From contig NZ_JABBWV010000010.1 in NCBI RefSeq assembly GCF_012999535.1, positions 1-64,000 of the forward strand: a DNA stretch of 64,000 nt, written 5' to 3'. Positions 56,372-64,000 of the stretch are shown here, one piece after another. Position numbers and translations under genes: made by a program. Position 1 is the stretch's first letter. The number at the start of each line of letters is the position of its first letter. Source of the stretch: Microbispora sp. H11081 (GTDB lineage Bacteria > Actinomycetota > Actinomycetes > Streptosporangiales > Streptosporangiaceae). The notes beneath the pieces are model-generated. The model was not told where the DNA came from, searched no databases, and saw nothing but the letters and a program-made list of their open reading frames with translations.

Positions 56372-56997
56372 GGTAGTTCCGTCAAGGGCCATTCAAGGCC
56401 CGACATATCCGGTATTACCAGATCCGCGTGTGAGAGCTCATCGGGATGATGGGTGGTGGCGACCGCGACGCAGCTCATGCCCGCGGCCCGGGCCGCCGCG
56501 ATTCCGGCGAGCGAGTCCTCGAACACCACACACTTCGCCGGGTCCACCCCGAGCAGGTCGGCCGCGAGGAGATACCCGGACGGATCGGGCTTGCCCACGG
56601 CCACGTCCTCGGCGGAGACGATGGTCCGTACCACCTCGAGGACGCCGATCTCGGTGAGGCGCTCCACGGCCCACCATCGCTGGGCGGACGTGACCAGGGC
56701 CAGCGAGTCCCCCAGTTCCGCGACCCGGGACACCAGCTCCGCCGCCCCCGGGACCGGCACGATGCCGGGCAGGTCCGGATGGTCGTAGTAGGAGCGGATC
56801 TCCTCCATCGCCGCCTCCGGATCCATCCCGGGCAGCACCTCGGGCAGGACGTCCACCCCGCGACGGCCCATCAGGCCCCGGAGCAGCGTCTCGTTGTAGG
56901 CGATCCCATGGCCGTCCAGGAACATCCGCCACAGGGCCAGGCTGCGGATCTCCGTGTTGACCAGCGTGCCGTCGAGGTCGAAGAGCGCCGCCTCCAT
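56362..56997 (-). CDS. HAD-family phosphatase (beta-phosphoglucomutase-like) in the PTS locus
   Basis: A 211-residue HAD enzyme of the beta-PGM/DOG phosphatase group: motif I LFDLDGTLVNTE, motif II LALVTSAQRW, motif III VGKPDPSGYLLAA and motif IV CVVFEDSLAGIAAARAAG. In the PTS locus it probably removes phosphate from a sugar phosphate that accumulates during uptake. It lies between crr and ptsH and starts at ATG 56997. The gene ends on a dre-like operator. Confidence 0.88.
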   Translation of the reverse strand: MEAALFDLDGTLVNTEIRSLALWRMFLDGHGIAYNETLLRGLMGRRGVDVLPEVLPGMDPEAAMEEIRSYYDHPDLPGIVPVPGAAELVSRVAELGDSLALVTSAQRWWAVERLTEIGVLEVVRTIVSAEDVAVGKPDPSGYLLAADLLGVDPAKCVVFEDSLAGIAAARAAGMSCVAVATTHHPDELSHADLVIPDMSGLEWPLTELPAV

Positions 56998-57007
56998 CAC
57001 CGGCGCC

Positions 57008-57454
57008 TCACGCCCACTCGAACAGCGCGTCGCCCGCGTCCACGCCGCCCTCTGCGACCCTGCCCACCGCGTCCGCCGGCGCGTCGAGCGCCACCACCGG
57101 GCAGACCGGCGAGCGGCCGCCGGCCTCGATCGCCGCGGGGTCCCAGGCCACGACGGGCTGCCCCGCGCCGACGCGGTCCCCCTCGGCGGCGAGCAGGCGG
57201 AAGCCCTCACCCTTGAGTTGCACGGTGTCGATGCCGAGATGCACCAGCACGCCCCTGCCGTCGTCCCCCACCACGACGTACGCGTGCGGGTGGAGCTTGA
57301 CGATCGTGCCGCTGATCGGGGCCACGGCCTCGGCGGGCTCCCGTACGGGGTCGATCGCGGTCCCCGGACCGACCATCGCCTGGGAGAACACCGGATCAGG
57401 CACGGCGGCCAGGCCGATGGCCGCCCCCGCGACCGGAGCGAGAACAGTCGTCAA
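57008..57454 (-). CDS. crr: PTS glucose-type EIIA
   Basis: A 148-residue EIIA of the glucose family: DPVFSQAMVGPGTAIDP, VAPISGTIVKLHPHAYVV, and the phospho-His in LVHLGIDTVQLKGEGF. Normal length (about 150). It takes phosphate from HPr and gives it to EIIB. The start TTG 57454 (LTTVLAPVAG) is preferred. It sits between the HAD and EIIB genes and completes the soluble relay of this locus. Confidence 0.92.
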   Translation of the reverse strand: MTTVLAPVAGAAIGLAAVPDPVFSQAMVGPGTAIDPVREPAEAVAPISGTIVKLHPHAYVVVGDDGRGVLVHLGIDTVQLKGEGFRLLAAEGDRVGAGQPVVAWDPAAIEAGGRSPVCPVVALDAPADAVGRVAEGGVDAGDALFEWA

Positions 57455-57533
57455 TGAAGCGCCCTTCCCTGGGACCCGGCAGGCGTCACGCAACGGTCCG
57501 CCGGAGCCCGGCGGACCCGCGGTGACCTCCGGG

Positions 57534-57770
57534 TCAACCGATGATGTCCTCGATGTCGCTGGCGATGGTGTCGGCCTCCGGGCCCACCACGACCTGGACG
57601 ACGTTGCCCGCCGCCATCACTCCGTGGGCGCCCGCCGCCTTGAGCGCGGCCTGGTCCACCTTGGAGGCGTCGTGCACCTCGGTGCGCAGCCGGGTGATGC
57701 ACGGCTCCACCTCGATGATGTTGTCGGCGCCACCGAGCCCGGCGATGATCGCCTCGGCGTCTGCAGCCAT
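57534..57770 (-). CDS. PTS EIIB, N-acetylglucosamine/glucose type
   Basis: A 78-residue EIIB of the glucose/GlcNAc family. The phosphorylated cysteine is Cys24 in VEPCITRLRTEV, and GAHGVMAAGNVVQVVVGPEAD is the usual C-terminal part. As in streptomycetes, EIIB is a separate small protein rather than fused to EIIC. It stands between crr and the SIS gene. The gene for EIIC lies on the other strand across the dre-containing promoter. Confidence 0.92.
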   Translation of the reverse strand: MAADAEAIIAGLGGADNIIEVEPCITRLRTEVHDASKVDQAALKAAGAHGVMAAGNVVQVVVGPEADTIASDIEDIIG

Positions 57771-57788
57771 GGGGGATCCTCCTGTTGT

Positions 57789-58823
57789 TCAGTCGGTCTG
57801 CGTGACCTTCTTCAGACCGCGGGGGGAATCGGGGTCGATTCCGAGCCTGCGCGCGAGCGCTTCGGTGAGCAACTGCCCCGGGACGATGAGTCCCAACGGC
57901 GCCACCCACTCGGGCAGGTCCGGACCGTTCAGTGCGGCGGTCGAGGCGGCGGCGAGCCCTTCGCCGCCGCCGACGCCGAAGGCGGCGGCGCCCGCGCCGG
58001 TGACCCGCTCGGCCAGCGCGACCGTGCCCGCCAATGTCGGGCCCTGCCCCGCCGCCACCAGGATCGCCGGGGTCTCGGCGTCCACGACCGCGATCGGGCC
58101 GTGCAGCAGGTCGGCGTACGACAGGCCCATGGCGTGCAGGTAGCAGGCCTCCTTGAGCTTGAGCGCCAGTTCCAGCGCGGTCGAGAACGCCAGCCCGCGG
58201 CCGGAGACGACGACGCCGGGCTTGTCGGCCAGGCCCTCGACCACGGCGTCCAGGTCACCGGGGTCGGAGATCAGCTTCTCCACCGCGTCCGGCACCCTGC
58301 GCAGGTCGTCGGGGTCCACGTCGGCGCCGAGGCCGATCGCGAGCACGGCCAGCGCGGCGAGCTGGGTCGTGTAGGTCTTCGTGGCCGGCACGGCCTTCTC
58401 CTCGCCGGCGAGCGTGCACAGCGCGAGGTCGGCGGCCCTGGCCAGCGGCGACTCCTCGCCGCCGTTGGTGATCGCGACGGTCTTCGCGCCGCAGTCCTTC
58501 GCCCACTGGAGGGTCTCGACGATCTCCTCCGTACGGCCGGACTGGGACAGGCCCACGGCCAGCACCCCGTCGAGGTCGAGCTTGCGGCGGTAGGTGGTGG
58601 CCACCGAGGGCGCGCCCATCGCGGCCATCCGGCCCGCGCGCGACTCGATCAGGTAGCGGCCGTAGACCGCCGCGTTGTCCGAGGTGCCCCGGGCGACGAA
58701 CAACAGGTGGCGAGTGTCGCGCGCGACCGCCTCCACGTCGCCCGTCCGCGGGAGGAGGGCGTCCAGTGTCGCCCTGATCGCCGCGGGCTGCTCGGCGATC
58801 TCGCCACGCATCCTGGTCGTCAT
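57789..58823 (-). CDS. SIS-domain aminosugar-phosphate deaminase/isomerase (NagB-II/AgaS-like)
   Basis: A 344-residue protein with two SIS domains: LLFVARGTSDNAAVYGRYL, GLSQSGRTEEIVETLQWAK, PATKTYTTQLAAL, LKLKEACYLHAMGLSYADLLHGP and PDLPEWVAPLGLIVPGQLL. In this place it probably turns glucosamine-6-phosphate into fructose-6-phosphate, standing in for classical NagB, which is not seen nearby. It is the first gene after the bidirectional promoter with the dre-like site. It is paralogous to the SIS protein at 6.1 kb. Confidence 0.88.
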   Translation of the reverse strand: MTTRMRGEIAEQPAAIRATLDALLPRTGDVEAVARDTRHLLFVARGTSDNAAVYGRYLIESRAGRMAAMGAPSVATTYRRKLDLDGVLAVGLSQSGRTEEIVETLQWAKDCGAKTVAITNGGEESPLARAADLALCTLAGEEKAVPATKTYTTQLAALAVLAIGLGADVDPDDLRRVPDAVEKLISDPGDLDAVVEGLADKPGVVVSGRGLAFSTALELALKLKEACYLHAMGLSYADLLHGPIAVVDAETPAILVAAGQGPTLAGTVALAERVTGAGAAAFGVGGGEGLAAASTAALNGPDLPEWVAPLGLIVPGQLLTEALARRLGIDPDSPRGLKKVTQTD

Positions 58824-58904
58824 CGATGATCACCCCTTGCTTGGCGAGATTTGTCCGTTATCGATCCGTCGTCGGCCCATACATTGACACACATTTCCCG
58901 GCTG

Positions 58905-58926
58905 TGGTCTAGTCCGGACTAGACCA
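58905..58926. promoter_or_regulatory. dre: dre-like DasR operator between the SIS gene and dasR
   Basis: A perfect 22-base palindrome with arms TGGTCTAGTCC and GGACTAGACCA. Each arm carries the TGGTCTAG half of the DasR element, spaced wider than in the classical 16-base site. It lies midway between the divergent SIS and dasR starts, fitting control of both units. Confidence 0.75.
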
Positions 58927-58976
58927 GTAAGGACCTTAACTTACCCAAACCATCCAGAGTGAGAGAGGAGGGATCA

Positions 58977-59717
58977 GTGGCCCAGATCGATCCGGACAGC
59001 CCGGTGCCCAAGTATTTCCAGCTACGGGAGATCCTGCTCGACCTCATCGAGAGCAACGAGCTGCCGATCGGCGCCGCCATCCCCTCCGAACGTGACCTGA
59101 GCCAGCGTTACGACCTGTCCCGTATGACGGTACGGCAGGCCGTCGACCACCTCGTCTCCGAGGGCCGGTTGCACCGGGTGCCGGGCAAGGGCACCTTCGT
59201 CGCCCGGCCGAAGATCGAGCTGGCGCTTCAACTCACCTCCTTCACCGACGACATGCGGGCGCGCGGCGTGGAGCCCGGCTCCCGCGACCTGGACCGGCGG
59301 GTGGTCCGGGCCAGTGCCCACCTCGCACGGCAGCTCGGCATCCAGCCGGGAGACGCCGTTCACTTCATCGAGCGGCTGCGCACGGCGGACGGGGAACCGC
59401 TGAGCATCGAACGCGCCCACATCCCGGTCGCGCTCGCGCCCGATCTCGACACCTACGACCTGACCGGACGATCCCTGTACTCCCTGCTCGAGTCGCGCTA
59501 CGGGCTCGTCATGGACGCAGGGGAGCTGACCATCGACGGCGGCCTCGCCGATCCGAGCGACGCCGACCTGCTCAAACTGCCCCGGGGCGGAGCCGTGCTG
59601 CTGCTGCAGCGCCGGTCCTTCGCCGGCGGGGTGTGCGCCGAACTCGGCGTCTCCACCTACCGCGCCGACCGCTACCAGCTCCGGACACTCCTCGGAGCCC
59701 CGGCCAGACGCCTCTAG
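58977..59717 (+). CDS. dasR: GntR/HutC-family regulator, DasR-like
   Basis: A 246-residue regulator with a GntR winged helix (VPKYFQLREILLDLIESNEL, IPSERDLSQRYDLSRMTVRQ, GKGTFVARPK) and a UTRA effector domain. This matches DasR, the GlcNAc-responsive global regulator of streptomycetes that binds glucosamine-6-phosphate. The GTG at 58977 is preferred because AGGAGG lies at good distance. It sits between the dre-like site and the EIIC gene, an arrangement expected for a local nag regulator. Confidence 0.87.
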   Translation: MAQIDPDSPVPKYFQLREILLDLIESNELPIGAAIPSERDLSQRYDLSRMTVRQAVDHLVSEGRLHRVPGKGTFVARPKIELALQLTSFTDDMRARGVEPGSRDLDRRVVRASAHLARQLGIQPGDAVHFIERLRTADGEPLSIERAHIPVALAPDLDTYDLTGRSLYSLLESRYGLVMDAGELTIDGGLADPSDADLLKLPRGGAVLLLQRRSFAGGVCAELGVSTYRADRYQLRTLLGAPARRL

Positions 59718-59742
59718 TCCCCCCATCCTGGAGGAACACCCG

Positions 59743-61077
59743 ATGAGTTCCACCTCCGCCGACGCGGGCCTGCCGGCCGCGCCATCGAACCAGAACGCGG
59801 TGATGACCGCGCTGTCCCGCATCGGCCGCTCCCTGATGCTCCCGATCGCGGCACTGCCCGCCGCGGCCCTCCTTCTTCGCATCGGCCAGGACGACCTCCT
59901 CGGCCGTACGGACAACGCGACGCTCGACAAGATCGCGCATGTCGTCGGCGGCGCGGGCGGCGCCCTGTTCGACGCGCTGCCGCTGCTGTTCGCGGTGGGT
60001 GTCGCGATCGGCTTCGCCCGGCGGGCCGACGGCTCGACCGCATTGGCGGCCGTGGTCGGCTACCTCGTCTGGGACCGGGTCACCCACCTGATGTTCTTCG
60101 ACGCCGCCGCTGACGCGGCGGTGCACCAGAAGGTGGCGCAATCCGTCCTGGGGGCGGACGGCAAGCCGGCCGAGGTGCTCAACCTGGCGTCGGCCAACCC
60201 GACGGGGGTGCTCGGCGGCATCCTCATGGGCCTCGTCGCGGCCGTCCTCTGGCAGCGGTACTACCGGACGAAGCTGCCCGCCTACCTGGCCTTCTTCGGC
60301 GGCCGCCGCTTCGTGCCGATCCTCACCGCGCTGGCCGGACTGGTCCTCGGTGTGATCTTCGGCCTGATCTGGCCGCCCATCGGGCAGGGCCTGAGCAGCT
60401 TCGGCGACTGGCTCGCCACTCACTCGACGCTCGGTGCGGGCATCTACGGGATCGTGAACCGGGGCCTCATCCCGTTCGGCCTGCACCACTTCGTCAACTC
60501 GATCGTCTGGTTCACCGTGCCGGAGTGCACCGTCGGCGCGACCCAGGCCGCGGGCGACCTGAACTGCTACTTCGCCGGGCAGGACGGCGCCGGCGCCTTC
60601 ATGGCGGGCTTCTTCCCGGTCATGATGTTCGGCCTGCCGGCCGCCGCGATCGCCATGTGGCGGGCCGCGCCGCCGCACCGCCGCGCCGCCGTCGGCAGCA
60701 TCATGATCTCCACGGCTCTGATCTCGTTCGTCACCGGCATCACCGAGCCGATCGAGTTCGCGTTCATCTTCGTGGCCCCGATCCTGTTCGCCGTGCACGC
60801 GCTGCTCACCGGCGTCTCGATGGCCGTGGTCGCGGCCCTCGACGGACGGCTCGGCTTCGGGTTCTCCGCGGGCGCGATCGACGCGGCCCTGAACGCGACG
60901 AAGGACAACACGCACAACTTCTGGCTGATCATGCTGATCGGCGTGATCTACTTCGTCCTCTACTACGTGATCTTCAGCTTCCTCATCAAGAAGCTGAACA
61001 TCATGACGCCCGGCCGGGAACCGGAGCCCGACGTGGACTCCGGGGAGAGCGCCGAGACGGCGCGCTCCCGCGCCTGA
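59743..61077 (+). CDS. PTS EIIC, N-acetylglucosamine type (NagE-like)
   Basis: A 444-residue EIIC with about ten membrane helices. IGRSLMLPIAALPAAALLLR at the start, ANPTGVLGGILMGLVAAVL, GLIPFGLHHFVNSIVWFTVP, the sugar-site motif ISFVTGITEPIEFAFIFVAP and KDNTHNFWLIMLIGV are family-typical. It has no fused EIIB. It should import GlcNAc (or glucose) and phosphorylate it with the EIIB encoded at 57.5 kb. It is followed by a strong terminator. Confidence 0.92.
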   Translation: MSSTSADAGLPAAPSNQNAVMTALSRIGRSLMLPIAALPAAALLLRIGQDDLLGRTDNATLDKIAHVVGGAGGALFDALPLLFAVGVAIGFARRADGSTALAAVVGYLVWDRVTHLMFFDAAADAAVHQKVAQSVLGADGKPAEVLNLASANPTGVLGGILMGLVAAVLWQRYYRTKLPAYLAFFGGRRFVPILTALAGLVLGVIFGLIWPPIGQGLSSFGDWLATHSTLGAGIYGIVNRGLIPFGLHHFVNSIVWFTVPECTVGATQAAGDLNCYFAGQDGAGAFMAGFFPVMMFGLPAAAIAMWRAAPPHRRAAVGSIMISTALISFVTGITEPIEFAFIFVAPILFAVHALLTGVSMAVVAALDGRLGFGFSAGAIDAALNATKDNTHNFWLIMLIGVIYFVLYYVIFSFLIKKLNIMTPGREPEPDVDSGESAETARSRA

Positions 61078-61103
61078 CGCGTCACGTCCCCTCTCAGGGA
61101 GCA

Positions 61104-61140
61104 GGGGCGCCCGGTGATCCCGGGCGCCCCTTGTCGTGTT
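61104..61140 (+). terminator. Terminator after the EIIC gene
   Basis: Perfect 11-pair stem (GGGGCGCCCGG / CCGGGCGCCCC) with a TGATC loop, followed by TTGTCGTGTT. It ends the dasR-EIIC unit. Confidence 0.85.
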
Positions 61141-61342
61141 TCCCCGCGTTGCGGATGCCGTTAATAGCCGATCGGCCCAGGCGTGAATTGCAGGAGGTTC
61201 ACGCCAACCCGAGGAAATTTTCCGGACGAAGGACGGCACAAAGGCCCGGCAATCGGCAAAGTTGGCGTCCCTCGTATCAGAAGGGATGACCGAAACCTCT
61301 ATTAGACGTCAGCGGTTCACGGCGTACGAGAGCGGAGTCCCG

Positions 61343-61795
61343 ATGCCCAAGCCCGTCCCCCTGCCACGGCTCGCGTCCGTCCCACCTGCAGATCCTCCGT
61401 ACGACGAGGGCGACGGCGGCGGCCACATCACGCGTCCCGGCACGTACGGCGCGCTCGCCCTGGCCCCCGTCCCCCGCCGTACGGGCCCGCCCACGGACGA
61501 ACGCCGCCTGCGAGGGCTCGGCCAGGCGCTCGCGGAAGTCCTGGCCGGCCGCAGGCCGCCGGAGACCGTCGCCGGACGGCTCACCGAGCGGGCCTACCGC
61601 GAGCTGGTCAGGGCCGGGAAGATGATCGACGCGGAGCGGCCGCCGCTGACCGGCCTTCCCCACACGCAGCGCCCCCGCGACGGCGTGATCGAGATGTGCC
61701 TGCTGGTCCACTGCGGGCCGCGCAGCCACGTGCTCGCCGTACGGCTGGAGCGGCAGGGCGTGCAGTGGCTCGTCACCGAGTTCGAGACCGCGTGA
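61343..61795 (+). CDS. Rv3235-family protein
   Basis: A protein of about 150 residues (earlier in-frame starts at 61286 or 61262 would add up to 27). The C-terminal half, LRGLGQALAEVLAGRRPPET, RPRDGVIEMCLLVHCGPRSHV and LAVRLERQGVQWLVTEFETA, matches actinobacterial Rv3235-like proteins, which are usually encoded beside secA, as here. The N-terminal half is Pro-rich and low in complexity. Function is unknown. GGAG lies seven bases before the chosen ATG. It is convergent with secA. Confidence 0.75.
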   Translation: MPKPVPLPRLASVPPADPPYDEGDGGGHITRPGTYGALALAPVPRRTGPPTDERRLRGLGQALAEVLAGRRPPETVAGRLTERAYRELVRAGKMIDAERPPLTGLPHTQRPRDGVIEMCLLVHCGPRSHVLAVRLERQGVQWLVTEFETA

Positions 61796-61826
61796 CCCGG
61801 GTCCCATCACGGCCCCCAGACGCGAA

Positions 61827-61856
61827 GGACCCCGCCGGGCAGGCCCGGCGGGGTCC
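61827..61856. terminator. Bidirectional terminator between the Rv3235-like gene and secA
   Basis: A 14-pair perfect stem (GGACCCCGCCGGGC / GCCCGGCGGGGTCC) with a very short AG loop, placed between two convergent genes. Short T-containing stretches follow on both sides. Confidence 0.85.
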
Positions 61857-61870
61857 GTTCTCAGGTCAGG

Positions 61871-64000
<2,130 letters not shown>

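Overview
The window is high-GC actinobacterial DNA. Gene content (DasR/nag PTS, a DUF6912 protein, an Rv3235-like gene beside secA, CBM2 secreted enzymes, many paralogous regulators) and codon use suggest a filamentous actinomycete, most likely Streptosporangiales (Streptosporangium/Nonomuraea/Microbispora type). The taxonomy is inference. No rRNA, tRNA or CRISPR was seen.

Layout. (1) 0-6.1 kb: housekeeping-type and regulatory genes (pterin dehydratase, XRE regulator, HesB-like protein, SDR with a divergent HTH regulator), then a scarred patch at 4.8-6.1 kb. The patch holds a duplicated small-gene pair, an ISL3 transposase fragment fused to one copy, and 5'-truncated gene remnants. (2) 6.1-28.8 kb: a large catabolic/transport island that I recognise as an expanded actinobacterial version of the uncharacterised Escherichia coli yhf operon. 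It has homologues of YhfS, YhfT, YhfU, Php/YhfV, YhfW, YhfX and YhfY. Interleaved are a dedicated PTS enzyme I and HPr (no EII), a KDPG-type aldolase, a class III aminotransferase, a cupin sugar-phosphate isomerase, two dehydrogenases of different folds plus a Gfo/Idh oxidoreductase, a SIS isomerase, a tyrosine-type phosphatase, a ribose-type ABC importer and a GntR/UTRA regulator. Six copies of an AT-rich 13-mer (ATRAYGTNATNAY) mark the island: five lie at its promoters and one just outside, making a coherent predicted regulon. A scar of decayed ABC, IS and SDR fragments sits inside the island at 21.1-22.3 kb. (3) 28.9-30 kb: a graveyard (MFS and IS630 scraps) with a near-copy of one operator. 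(4) 30-54 kb: mixed accessory genes: soxR with its box and an MFS pump, DrrAB-like ABC exporter, secreted crystallin-like protein, very large AAA/TPR protein, HxlR-controlled genes, acetoacetyl-CoA synthetase, a LysR / class-A-serine-hydrolase / PBP2a-like module, a secreted CBM2-SMP30 fusion, three HAD proteins and a GH3 lipoprotein. (5) 54.3-61.1 kb: a complete N-acetylglucosamine-type PTS in one locus (EI, HPr, EIIA, EIIB, EIIC, SIS isomerase/deaminase, HAD, DasR-like regulator) with two dre-like operators. (6) 61.3-64 kb: Rv3235-like gene convergent with secA, which runs off the right edge.

Working together: in the yhf-like island, transport (RbsABC-type plus YhfT), PLP chemistry (YhfS, YhfX, class III aminotransferase), dehydrogenation, lactone/phosphoester hydrolysis (Php) and retro-aldol cleavage (Eda) look like one pathway for an unknown, possibly amino- or acid-substituted sugar. 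A private EI-HPr pair plus the PRD protein YhfY could form a phosphorelay. Substrate and products are unknown from sequence alone.
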